Source: Betaproteobacteria bacterium
GTDB lineage: Bacteria > Pseudomonadota > Gammaproteobacteria > Burkholderiales > Rhodocyclaceae
Assembly: GCA_019136545.1 (NCBI GenBank)
Contig: JAGVUA010000012.1
Coordinates: 1 to 34,100 of the forward strand
Length of the DNA stretch: 34,100 nucleotides
Direction of reading: 5' to 3'
Numbering within the stretch: position 1 is the first letter of the stretch; each line of letters begins with the position of its first letter. A program made the position numbers and the translations under genes. Shown one piece after another: positions 25,257 through 32,398 of this stretch. The notes below the pieces were generated by a model. That model searched no databases, was not told where the DNA came from, and saw nothing but the letters and a program-made list of their open reading frames with translations.

Positions 25257-26602
25257 CCCTGCTGGTCGTCGAGGACGACGACGCGCTGCGCGACGCGCTG
25301 CTGATCACCCTGGAAACGGCCGGCCACCGGCCGCTGGGAGCGCCCGGCGGCCGCGAGGCGCTGGCTTTGCTGGATGAGCATGCTTTCAACATGGTGGTAT
25401 CCGACCTGCGCATGGCGCCCATGGACGGCCTGCAACTGCTGGCCGAAATTCGCGCGCGTCATCCGACGCTGCCGGTGCTGTTGATGACCGCTTTCGGCGA
25501 TGTCGACAAGGCGGTGGCGGCCATGCGCGGCGGCGCCTGCGACTTCATGCTCAAGCCTTTCGAACCGAAGGCACTGCTCGACCAGATCGCCCGCTACGCC
25601 ACGCCGCCACAGGCGGAGGGCGTCATCGTCGGCGATCCGCGCACCCGCGAAGTGCTGCTGCTGGCGTCACGCGTGGCGCGCACCGATGCCACCGTGCTGC
25701 TGACCGGCGAGTCGGGCACCGGCAAGGAAGTGTTCGCACGCTACATTCACGATCAATCGGCCCGCGCCAAGGGGCCGTTCGTCGCCATCAACTGCGCGGC
25801 GATTCCCGACAACCTGCTCGAGGCCACCCTGTTCGGGCACGAGAAAGGGGCGTTCACCGGCGCGCAGGCCGCTCAGGCCGGCAAGTTCGAGCAGGCCAAC
25901 GGCGGCACCCTGCTGCTCGACGAGATTTCCGAGATGCCGCTGGCCTTGCAGGCCAAGCTGCTGCGGGTGCTGCAGGAGCGTGAAGTCGAGCGCGTCGGCG
26001 GCAAGAAACCCGTGGCGCTCGATATCCGGGTGCTGGCGACCTCGAACCGCGACATGGCGTTGGAAGTGCAGTCCGGCCGCTTCCGCGAGGATCTCTACTA
26101 TCGGCTCAATGTCTTTCCGCTGGCCATACCGGCGCTACGCGAGCGGCGGGGCGACATCCTGCCGCTGGCACGGCATTTTCTCGCCCTGCACGGTAGCCGC
26201 CTCGGCCAGCCCGCCCGGCTGGTGGACGAAGTAGCGGCAAAACTTGCCGCTCATGCCTGGCCGGGCAATGTCCGGGAACTGGAAAACGTCATCCAGCGGG
26301 CATTGATCATGGCGACGGGCGAGCGGCTCGACGCGGCCGCGCTGCCCATCACGGGCGCCGCCGCGGCTGCCGCGCCGTCGGTTGCGATGCCGGCCGCCCC
26401 GGCGGCGACCGAAGTCGGCATGCCGTCGGCGCTCGCGGTACCCGCCAACATGAAGGATCTCGAGCGCCAGCACATTTTGGAAACCCTGGCGAAAGTCGGC
26501 GGCTCGCGCAAGAAGGCGGTCGAACTGCTGGGCATTTCCGAGCGCACCCTGCGCTACAAGCTTGCCCAGTACCGGCAGGAGGGCGACTTCAGCGACGATT
26601 GA
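25241..26602 (+). CDS. fleR: FleR/FlrC-like sigma54-dependent response regulator
   Basis: 453 residues in three domains. The receiver (1 to about 120) has phospho-acceptor Asp55 in VVSDLRMAPMDGL and the conserved Lys in LKPF. The AAA+ domain (about 130-370) has Walker A GESGTGKE (156-163), the sigma54-contact loop GAFTGA (203-208) and GGTLLLDEIS. After an Ala-rich linker, a Fis-type helix-turn-helix (about 405-450: ILETLAKVGGSRKKAVELLGISERTLRYKL) binds DNA. It should activate the sigma54 promoters seen here and probably recognises the repeated CGGCAA-N3-TTGCCG palindrome; one copy lies inside this gene at 26235. Confidence 0.94.
   Translation: MPERLTLLVVEDDDALRDALLITLETAGHRPLGAPGGREALALLDEHAFNMVVSDLRMAPMDGLQLLAEIRARHPTLPVLLMTAFGDVDKAVAAMRGGACDFMLKPFEPKALLDQIARYATPPQAEGVIVGDPRTREVLLLASRVARTDATVLLTGESGTGKEVFARYIHDQSARAKGPFVAINCAAIPDNLLEATLFGHEKGAFTGAQAAQAGKFEQANGGTLLLDEISEMPLALQAKLLRVLQEREVERVGGKKPVALDIRVLATSNRDMALEVQSGRFREDLYYRLNVFPLAIPALRERRGDILPLARHFLALHGSRLGQPARLVDEVAAKLAAHAWPGNVRELENVIQRALIMATGERLDAAALPITGAAAAAAPSVAMPAAPAATEVGMPSALAVPANMKDLERQHILETLAKVGGSRKKAVELLGISERTLRYKLAQYRQEGDFSDD
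26233..26251. promoter_or_regulatory. Palindrome (proposed FleR site) inside fleR, upstream of fliE
   Basis: AGCGGCAA-AAC-TTGCCGCT is a perfect 19-bp inverted repeat whose core (26235-26249) is identical in both arms to the intergenic sites. It is in the 3' third of fleR (codons 331-337), about 406 bases upstream of the predicted fliE transcript start. The distance suits a sigma54 enhancer. It encodes AAKLAA, so chance from codon use is possible but unlikely at this length. Confidence 0.5.
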
Positions 26603-26621
26603 GGCCTTCGCCCGGTTGAAT

Positions 26622-26637
26622 GGGCATGGCGTTTGCT
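26622..26637 (+). promoter_or_regulatory. Candidate sigma54 promoter of fliE
   Basis: GGGCATG-GCGT-TTGCT has GG-N10-GC spacing (GG 26623-26624, GC 26635-26636) and a good -12 element. The expected transcript start is near 26648, 40 bases before the FliE ATG. Confidence 0.72.
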
Positions 26638-26687
26638 ACTAGAATCGGCGCGTATCCTTGAGTGTCTCGACCTTGAGTGTTCCGAAC

Positions 26688-27014
26688 ATGGCTATCGAAT
26701 CAGGCAAAATCGACCAGATGCTTCTCGAGTTGCGCTCGACCGCAGCGGTCGCGCGCGGCAAGGTCGAAAGTCAGGCGTCGCCGGGCGCCAATGTCGATTT
26801 CGCCAAGGCCCTGACCGCCGCCATCGACCAGGTCAATCAGGTTCAGCAGCAGGCTCACCAGATGACCGAGAATTTCGCCGCCGGCCAGACCGACGTCAAT
26901 CTCCAGGATGTCATGGTCAATCTGCAGAAGGCCAGTCTGTCCTTTCAGCAGATGGTGCAAGTGCGCAACAAGCTGGTGACGGCCTACAACGACATCATGA
27001 ACATGCAGGTCTAG
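26688..27014 (+). CDS. fliE: FliE, MS-ring/rod junction protein
   Basis: 108 residues, the usual FliE length. The second half has the family core NVDFAKALTAAIDQVNQVQQQAHQM and NLQDVMVNLQKASLSFQQMVQVRNKLVTAYNDIMNMQV. FliE is the first rod-type substrate and joins FliF to FlgB. An in-frame TTG at 26658 exists, but the ATG at 26688 gives the usual N-terminus. It is separated from fliF by fleSR, an arrangement unlike the fliEF pairing in enterics. It faces ycgR convergently. Confidence 0.95.
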   Translation: MAIESGKIDQMLLELRSTAAVARGKVESQASPGANVDFAKALTAAIDQVNQVQQQAHQMTENFAAGQTDVNLQDVMVNLQKASLSFQQMVQVRNKLVTAYNDIMNMQV

Positions 27015-27020
27015 CGCCGC

Positions 27021-27038
27021 CCGCCGTCGACGCGGCGG
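27021..27038. terminator. Hairpin between convergent fliE and ycgR
   Basis: CCGCCG-TCGACG-CGGCGG is a perfect 6-bp GC stem with a 6-base loop in the 30-base gap between the two stop codons. It may end both transcripts. No clear T run follows, so it is a weak intrinsic terminator candidate. Confidence 0.4.
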
Positions 27039-27044
27039 CGTCGT

Positions 27045-27851
27045 TCAGGCGATCCCCGAGCCGCGTGCCTGCCGTTCCCGTTCGACCTTGATGATGTAGC
27101 GCTGCACCAGCGTCACCATCGGCCCCGGCAGCCTGACGAACTGGCAGCCAACGCGCGTCGCTTGGCCGCCCGACCGCAACGTGATCTCGAAAACGCCCTT
27201 GACCTGCAGCGTTGCCACCAGGGTGCCGACTTCCGGCAACTCGACGCGGCACTGCGTGAAGCGCATGTCCTTGGCGAATGTCATGCCGGCGGTCGGCTGC
27301 GTGAAGGCCAGGCCGCCGCCGCTGATATCGGCGACCTGGACTTCGATGTCCGACGTGGTGCCATCTTCGGCTGCGACCGGAATCAGGCACTTGAGCGGAT
27401 TGGCGATGGGCGTGGTCAGCCGGTAATACTCGCGCCGTTGCAGCCGTAGCAGATCGTCGGGCAGCGCCGCGCGAAAGGCGGGGCGCCCCTGAAAATCTAC
27501 CTGCTGCAGCCCGCGCAGCACGAACTGGACGCGCACTCTCTCGTGACGGGTAACGCAGAAGACCTTGTCGGCGTTCAGCGCGCGCTGGTTCATTTCCTGG
27601 TCGGCGCCAAGGTCGAGCGTGACGGCATCCTCGTCGACGGCGATGAGGGCGGTCGGCAGGAAATTCCGACCTTCGCCGACATGCAGGGTGATCCGATCGA
27701 CCGCCGCTTGCAGGCTGCGCAGGATCGACAGGATCTCGTTCTTGCCGTGCACGAGGAATTCGGCGTAATCGGAGTAATCGGCTGGCGCCAACTGTGGCTC
27801 TGGCGCCTGGCGGGAATCGGCCGCGCCTTGGCTTGGGGTTGGAATGGACAT
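27045..27851 (-). CDS. ycgR: YcgR-type flagellar brake (c-di-GMP-binding PilZ protein)
   Basis: 268 residues. The N-terminal half (about 25-130) is the YcgR domain, with FLVHGKNEILSILRSL and FLPTALIAVD. The C-terminal PilZ domain contains the RxxxR motif (Arg140-Arg144 in RREYYR) and the DxSxxG motif (Asp175, Ser177, Gly180 in ADISGGG), so all c-di-GMP contacts are present. Known YcgR proteins bind the switch or stator when c-di-GMP is high and slow swimming. It is the last gene of the fliC-to-ycgR run, about 60 bases after fhlB. No private promoter is obvious. Confidence 0.92.
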   Translation of the reverse strand: MSIPTPSQGAADSRQAPEPQLAPADYSDYAEFLVHGKNEILSILRSLQAAVDRITLHVGEGRNFLPTALIAVDEDAVTLDLGADQEMNQRALNADKVFCVTRHERVRVQFVLRGLQQVDFQGRPAFRAALPDDLLRLQRREYYRLTTPIANPLKCLIPVAAEDGTTSDIEVQVADISGGGLAFTQPTAGMTFAKDMRFTQCRVELPEVGTLVATLQVKGVFEITLRSGGQATRVGCQFVRLPGPMVTLVQRYIIKVERERQARGSGIA

Positions 27852-27910
27852 GGACGACGGATTCTAAGGGGATGGTAAGGACCGGGGCGGAAAAGGCGGG
27901 CGCGGAAACA

Positions 27911-28225
27911 TCAGGGATTGCCAGGCCCTTGACGCTGTTCGACGCGATACAGCCACGCCAGCAGTTCCGCTACGGCGAGGTAGAGTTGCGGCGGAATGCG
28001 GTCGTCGAGGTCGACCTGCATCAGCAGGGAAACCATCTCGGCCGATTCATGCACGTAGATTTCGTGTTCGTGCGCCCGCGCGATGATGGCCTCGGCGATC
28101 AGTCCGCGCCCCTTGGCGACCACGCGTGGCGCGGCATCGCCCGGCGCGTAGGCCAGCGCTACCGCCAGCGAGCGCTCGTCGCCCTCGGTCGGCAGGCTCG
28201 GCGCGGGGCGCGGATCAGGTTTCAC
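27911..28225 (-). CDS. fhlB: FhlB, FlhB C-terminal-domain homologue
   Basis: 104 residues aligned only with the cytoplasmic C-terminal part of FlhB: SLAVALAYAPGDAAPRVVAKGRGLIAEAIIARAHEHEIYVHES and IPPQLYLAVAELLAWLY. It begins after the position of the FlhB self-cleavage site, so no NPTH motif is present. It resembles the C-terminal fragment that remains after FlhB cleavage, which sets substrate specificity. It starts with GTG and overlaps the second fliK-like gene by 11 bases, implying a shared function in the export switch. Its true role in this organism is not known. Confidence 0.87.
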   Translation of the reverse strand: MKPDPRPAPSLPTEGDERSLAVALAYAPGDAAPRVVAKGRGLIAEAIIARAHEHEIYVHESAEMVSLLMQVDLDDRIPPQLYLAVAELLAWLYRVEQRQGPGNP

Positions 28226-29375
28226 GGCGGATATCCAGCCCGGCGACGGTCAGCCCGGCGTCAGCCAATGCCCGGGTCAGTTCGGCGACCTGGTTGCGCA
28301 AAGCGTCGGCGGACCGGTCGGCACCGGTAGCCAGGAGGAGCCGCAGGCTCGATCCGGACAGCTGCAAGCGGGCGTCGACCTCGCCGAGATTCGGCATGGT
28401 CAGGCGCAGCGTCGTGGCCCAGCGCGGCGCTTCCGGCTCGGCCTGGCCGCGCTGATGTTCGTCGGCGATTTCGCGCTCGATCTTCCAGTCGATGTTCTGG
28501 CCAGGCCAGGCTTCGCCATGCCACGCCAGCCGTTGGCTGGCCACGGCATCGAGCTGTTGCTGCACCAACGGTTTCAACAGGTCCGGGATTCCCGCCGGGG
28601 ACGCCGCCGAGTCGGCGCGGGCGGCGGCCGACAGTGACGACCTCGACGCCATGTCGGCCTCGACATCGATGGCCGAAGTGCCGGGCGGTGCGGCGCGCAT
28701 GTCGTAGGTCAGGTTTTCACTGCCTCGGGAAACAGGGGCTTCCGGAGCGGCCGCGCTGCCCGGCGCCGTCGGCTGCGGGCGCGGCGGGACCGGCCATTGC
28801 CCTTGCGGCTCGGCCTTCAGGGAGGCCAGCGGCCGCTGGCCGGCCAGCCACTGCGCCTGATGCGATTCATAGAACAGCCCGCTTTGACTGACCGCCTTGG
28901 CCAAGGTCGGTGCCAGTTCGGCGGCGCTCGCCGGTGGCTGGGCCAGGAGCGGCTGGCCCCGGTTGAGCGCGGCCGATTGCGGCGTTTCGCCTTCGCGGAG
29001 CAGCAACTGGCCGATCATGCGGCCGGCGGTCGAGATCTTCGAGTAGGCATAGGGCTGGTTGGCGGCGTCGGCCGCCAGCGGCGCGTCGGCCCGCCGGGCG
29101 ATCAGCATTTTCGGCGTGCGGTCGATCACCACGAGTTCCAGGGTGTCGCCGGTACTGGCGCCTTCCGGTAGCTGCAGGGTCAGTTGCCGGCCGGCCACCA
29201 GCGCCTTGTAGGTGTTGTCGGGCAGCGACTCGATGACGCGGGCGGTGAAGGCCTGGCCGGACCGCAGATCGGGCAGATCGCTCTGGATCGGCCGGACCGG
29301 CTGCAGCTGCTCGACCAGGCCGGCTTCGGCCTGCATCCGCATGCGCACTCCGGCATCGGGCGGTATCACGGCCAT
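28215..29375 (-). CDS. Second FliK-like hook-length/export-control protein
   Basis: 386 residues. An N-terminal region (about 35-95) has GQAFTARVIESLPDNTYKALVAGRQLTLQLPEGASTGDTLELVV, a small beta domain often seen in this FliK-like group. A long Ala/Pro/Gln-rich middle follows. The C-terminal domain (about 300-386) has LRLTMPNLGEVDARLQLSGSSLRLLLATGADRSADALRNQVAELTRALADAGLTVAGLDI, which mirrors the FliK switch domain. It is distinct from the main fliK at 17886-19007. Its stop overlaps fhlB, so ruler-like and FlhB-like proteins are made together. Function beyond this homology is inferred. Confidence 0.82.
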   Translation of the reverse strand: MAVIPPDAGVRMRMQAEAGLVEQLQPVRPIQSDLPDLRSGQAFTARVIESLPDNTYKALVAGRQLTLQLPEGASTGDTLELVVIDRTPKMLIARRADAPLAADAANQPYAYSKISTAGRMIGQLLLREGETPQSAALNRGQPLLAQPPASAAELAPTLAKAVSQSGLFYESHQAQWLAGQRPLASLKAEPQGQWPVPPRPQPTAPGSAAAPEAPVSRGSENLTYDMRAAPPGTSAIDVEADMASRSSLSAAARADSAASPAGIPDLLKPLVQQQLDAVASQRLAWHGEAWPGQNIDWKIEREIADEHQRGQAEPEAPRWATTLRLTMPNLGEVDARLQLSGSSLRLLLATGADRSADALRNQVAELTRALADAGLTVAGLDIRRET

Positions 29376-29387
29376 GGCGGCAGGAAC

Positions 29388-29699
29388 CTAGGGCGACGCT
29401 TGCTGCGGGCGCGCGCCGCCAAGAAAGCGGCGCAGCCTTTCCATCCAGGGTTCGGTGTGGCGGCGGATTTCCGCGTCGTCATCGAGGATGCGCTGGATCA
29501 GCGCATGTTTGATCTCGGCTTCCGCCGTGGTCAGCGAAGCATTGTCGTCGTCGGCCTGCAGGGTTTGGCGCAGCGCCGCGACTGACTTTTCCAGATGGAT
29601 GAGCTTGTCCCAATCATGGGCCTGCGCAGCCTCGACCATGCGGGCCGACAGCGCGCTCATTTCTTCGAATAGCTCGATCTGGGAAGGCATCGCCGGCAT
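29388..29699 (-). CDS. fliT: FliT-like export chaperone, copy 1
   Basis: 103 residues from ATG 29699; an ATG three codons later is also possible. It is a helical protein, with SARMVEAAQAHDWDKLIHLEKSVAALRQTL and ALIQRILDDDAEIRRHTEPWMERLRRFL. These align with the adjacent FliT-like protein at 29791-30114, pointing to a tandem duplication. FliT chaperones the filament cap FliD. The frame continues upstream to 29801, but that part overlaps the neighbour and reads as low-quality sequence. The gap to copy 2 is 91 bases. Confidence 0.78.
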   Translation of the reverse strand: MPAMPSQIELFEEMSALSARMVEAAQAHDWDKLIHLEKSVAALRQTLQADDDNASLTTAEAEIKHALIQRILDDDAEIRRHTEPWMERLRRFLGGARPQQASP

Positions 29700-29790
29700 G
29701 GTAATGCCCCGGCCGGAGGGGTATTGAGCGAAAGAACAGCGGGTTCTTTGGCCAATTCCGCCAAGGCGCGGAGGGCGACGGGTCCGATAG

Positions 29791-30114
29791 CTAGGCGCCA
29801 TATTCCTTGAACAGCCGGAGCTGCTGCAGGCCGCTTTGCATTTCAGCCTGGAACTGTTCCATCCAGGTTTGCACCACCGCGCGAATTTCCTTGTCGTGGG
29901 CCAGGATGCCGGCGATCAACTGGTTTTTCTGCCGGCGGGCATGGTCGTCGAGTGAGGTCGTGGCGTCGAGCGGCTTGATCGCCGCGACCAACCGGCCGCG
30001 CTCCTGCTCGAGCGCAATCAGCGCATCCCAGTCGCCGAGCAAGGCCGTTTCGTGCATCCGGCCGGTCAGCGTCGCGAGCATCTGGTAGTTGGCGATGACC
30101 TCGGCAGCGCTCAC
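29791..30114 (-). CDS. fliT: FliT-like export chaperone, copy 2
   Basis: 107 residues, mostly alpha-helical. The core TGRMHETALLGDWDALIALEQERGRLV and LIAGILAHDKEIRAVVQTWMEQFQAEM fit the FliT family. It lies directly after fliS (7-base gap), the usual fliDST order. FliT binds FliD for export; in enterics it also inhibits FlhDC, which is not seen here. It is similar to the next gene at 29388-29699, and which copy serves FliD is unknown. Confidence 0.88.
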   Translation of the reverse strand: MSAAEVIANYQMLATLTGRMHETALLGDWDALIALEQERGRLVAAIKPLDATTSLDDHARRQKNQLIAGILAHDKEIRAVVQTWMEQFQAEMQSGLQQLRLFKEYGA

Positions 30115-30121
30115 GCGATAT

Positions 30122-30562
30122 CTAGACCCGGGCGTAACCGGCTTGACGGCTACTTTCCGATACCGGCGGGTGCACCACCTGCGGCCGGATGCTGTCCCAG
30201 GCCTCCTTCAGTTCGGTCAATAGATGCGCCACCTCGTCCAGGGCGCCGACATCGTTCTTGGCGTTGGCATGCACCAGCCGCTTGACCATGTAGTCGTACA
30301 AGGTGGCGAGATTGCCGGCCAGCGTGCCGCCGGCTTCCCTGTCCAGGCTTGCGTGCAGGCCCTCGCCGATGATGGCGATGGCTTTCGAGATGTACTGGCC
30401 CTTGATGGCCGGCTCGTCGTGCGCCATGGCATGCCGGGCCTTGGTAATCGTCAGCAGGGCGCCTTCGAACAGCATCGACGTCAGCTTGTGGGGATCGGCG
30501 GCCATGACGTCCGTACTGAGGCCGACATTGGCGTAAGCGTTGATTGCTGTGCGAGAGTTCAT
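30122..30562 (-). CDS. fliS: FliS, flagellin export chaperone
   Basis: 146 residues. The N-terminus has the FliS motif AINAYANVGLSTDVMAADPHKLTSMLFEGALLTITKAR. The later blocks ISKAIAIIGEGLHASLD and LATLYDYMVKRLVHANAKNDVGALDEVAHLLTELKEAW are also diagnostic. FliS binds the C-terminus of FliC and prevents early polymerisation. It lies 15 bases after fliD in the same direction, forming fliD-fliS-fliT. Confidence 0.97.
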   Translation of the reverse strand: MNSRTAINAYANVGLSTDVMAADPHKLTSMLFEGALLTITKARHAMAHDEPAIKGQYISKAIAIIGEGLHASLDREAGGTLAGNLATLYDYMVKRLVHANAKNDVGALDEVAHLLTELKEAWDSIRPQVVHPPVSESSRQAGYARV

Positions 30563-30577
30563 AGCGAGATCTAGGGC

Positions 30578-31924
30578 TTAACCGAATTGCGAGGCCAGGT
30601 AGCTGCTGGTGTCGTTCATCCTGCTCAGCATCATGTTGAGATTGGAGTAGGTCGTCGTGTACTGCTTTTGCAGCACCGTCATGCGCTTTTCCAGCTTGGC
30701 GATCTGATCGTTGTAGCCCTTGATCGAGGAGTTCAAGCCATCCGTGCGCTGGCCGATCAGGCCGCCCGCGCGAGTCACCGACGTGGCCCAGTCCGACAGG
30801 CGGGTGGCGAAGCCGGTCGTGGAATTCAAAAGATTGCCGACGCCGGCGTAATCGCTGGCAAGCATCGATTTCAGCTTGCTGGTGTCGAGCTTCAGCGTGC
30901 CGCCGAACTGCGTCGAAATGCCGATCTCGGTGAGATAACTCAAGGTTCCGCCGCTGGCTGGCGTCGTCAAGATGTTGCGCAACTGGTCCAACATCTGGCG
31001 CACCGCGCCATCGCCGGCCAGAACGCCCGCCTGGCTGGTCGAGTTGCCGTAGGCCGAGCGGGACTTCAATTGCGTCGCCAGTGCGTTGTAGCTGTCGACG
31101 AATTTCGTTACGGCCGATTCGATCGCGCTGGTGTCGCGTGCCACGGTCAAGGTTGCGGGCGTGGTGGTTTCCGCCTTCAAGGTCAGGGTGACGCCCTGGA
31201 TGGCGTCGGTCACGTTGTTGCTGGCGCTGGTGATGGCGATGCCGTTGATGGTCAGGCTGGCATTCTGCGCGACGGCCGACTGGGTCATGGTGACGGCGGC
31301 CGGCGGATTGGCGTCCGGGTTGAAGGCGAGCAGATCGTTCAGCGCCGGATCGCCGCCGGGTTGGACCGTGATGCTGCTGACGCCGTTGGCGACGCCGGTC
31401 TTGTCGGCGGTCAGCACGAGACGATAAGGCGCGTTGCTGCCGTCGTTGACGATCGAGGCGGTGATGCCCAGATTCGCGCCGTTGATCGCGTCGCGAATGT
31501 CCTGCAGGGTCGCGCCGGCCTGAATCGTCACTGCCATCGGGTTGCCGCCGATGGTGAAGGTGACCGTCGAGGCGAGGCTCGGAATCGAAACGGTCTGCGA
31601 CGCCTGACCGGCGGCGACGAGGTTCTGCGCCTGGGCCAGCTTGGAGATGCTGATCGTGTAGCTGCCCGCGGCGGCGCTGGTCGACGCGGTGGCGGAAAAC
31701 AGGTTGGCGTCCGACGGCGTGGCGCTGTAGCTTTGCAGCATCGTCTTCAAGCTCTGCGCCGATGATTGCAGGGTCGATACCAGGCTGTTCAGGGTGCCGA
31801 ACGAAGAAATCCGCGCCTGGATATCCGTGATCTTGGCGTTGAGCTTGTCGATGGGCTTGCGCTCGACCTTCATCAACTGGGATACCAGCGATGCAACGTC
31901 GAGGATAGAGGAAGTGGTTGCCAT
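30578..31924 (-). CDS. fliD: FliD, filament cap protein
   Basis: 448 residues. The N-terminus (SSILDVASLVSQLMKVERKPIDKLNAKI) and the C-terminal coiled coil (YNDQIAKLEKRMTVLQKQYTTTYSNLNMMLSRMNDTSSYLASQF) are the FliD hallmarks. The middle has LQDIRDAINGANLGITASIVNDG, the FliD-N/FliD-C boundary region, and GVTLTLKAETTTPATLTVARD. It caps the growing filament and folds FliC into place. AGGAG lies before the ATG. It has a candidate sigma28 promoter right after the flaG stop. Confidence 0.97.
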   Translation of the reverse strand: MATTSSILDVASLVSQLMKVERKPIDKLNAKITDIQARISSFGTLNSLVSTLQSSAQSLKTMLQSYSATPSDANLFSATASTSAAAGSYTISISKLAQAQNLVAAGQASQTVSIPSLASTVTFTIGGNPMAVTIQAGATLQDIRDAINGANLGITASIVNDGSNAPYRLVLTADKTGVANGVSSITVQPGGDPALNDLLAFNPDANPPAAVTMTQSAVAQNASLTINGIAITSASNNVTDAIQGVTLTLKAETTTPATLTVARDTSAIESAVTKFVDSYNALATQLKSRSAYGNSTSQAGVLAGDGAVRQMLDQLRNILTTPASGGTLSYLTEIGISTQFGGTLKLDTSKLKSMLASDYAGVGNLLNSTTGFATRLSDWATSVTRAGGLIGQRTDGLNSSIKGYNDQIAKLEKRMTVLQKQYTTTYSNLNMMLSRMNDTSSYLASQFG

Positions 31925-31955
31925 GCGATGTCTCCTGCGCTACCGGAATGACTCT

Positions 31956-31982
31956 ACAACGGCGCGCGATGACGGAACTTTA
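31956..31982 (-). promoter_or_regulatory. Candidate sigma28 promoter of fliD
   Basis: On the minus strand, TAAA-N15-GCCGTTGT has a perfect -35, exact spacing and an intact GCCG in the -10 element. The first bases after TAAA (GTTCC) match the fliC promoter. It begins at the flaG stop codon, and the expected start is near 31949, 25 bases before fliD. Confidence 0.6.
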
Positions 31983-32333
31983 CTACGCTTCCTGTCCGAG
32001 CAGCAGGCCCTTCTGGAGGTCGCCGATGGACTCGGCGATGGCCAGGGCGGCTTCCGACGGAAACTGCCGGATCAGTTCGCCCGACTCGGTATCCATGACT
32101 TTGACCACCGTGGTCCGGGTGTTCGGATCGACCGTGAATTGCAGGGCGGTGCTCTTCGAGGCGCGCTGCAGAGCGAGATTGATGCTTTCCACCGCCTTCT
32201 GCACTTCTTGCCGCGAGGGTTCGCGCTTCTGCTGCGTTTCCGCGGAATGCGATGCGGACTTGCGCGTGGCGTCGGCCATGCGCAAGTCCGGCTGTGGGGT
32301 CTGACCGAGACTGCTGATGTTGTGGATGTTCAT
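31983..32333 (-). CDS. flaG: FlaG, filament-length associated protein
   Basis: 116 residues. The variable N-terminus is followed by the FlaG domain: VQKAVESINLALQRASKSTALQFTVDPNTRTTVVKVMDTESGELIRQFPSE, then ALAIAESIG. In Pseudomonas and relatives FlaG loss lengthens filaments; its exact mechanism is not settled. It lies between fliC and fliD, as in Pseudomonas. A strong hairpin separates it from fliC, so its expression should be far lower than that of the flagellin. Confidence 0.93.
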   Translation of the reverse strand: MNIHNISSLGQTPQPDLRMADATRKSASHSAETQQKREPSRQEVQKAVESINLALQRASKSTALQFTVDPNTRTTVVKVMDTESGELIRQFPSEAALAIAESIGDLQKGLLLGQEA

Positions 32334-32352
32334 ATCCGCATCTCTCAGTTTC

Positions 32353-32384
32353 GGATCGCTGGCCGGAGGCCCGGCCGGCGATCC
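32353..32384 (-). terminator. Strong hairpin after fliC
   Basis: GGATCGC and GCGATCC enclose GGCCGG-AGGC-CCGGCC, forming a near-perfect 14-bp stem with one mismatch and a 4-base loop, located 15 bases after the fliC stop. No T run follows in the fliC direction. It may partly terminate the transcript or protect the fliC mRNA 3' end while letting some transcript through to flaG. Confidence 0.6.
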
Positions 32385-32398
32385 GCCATGTCAGTGGC

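Noticed and set aside
32363-32389. A minus-strand GG-N10-GC pair before flaG.
   Set aside because: It lies in the post-fliC hairpin and lacks the TTGC -12 element; explained by the stem sequence.
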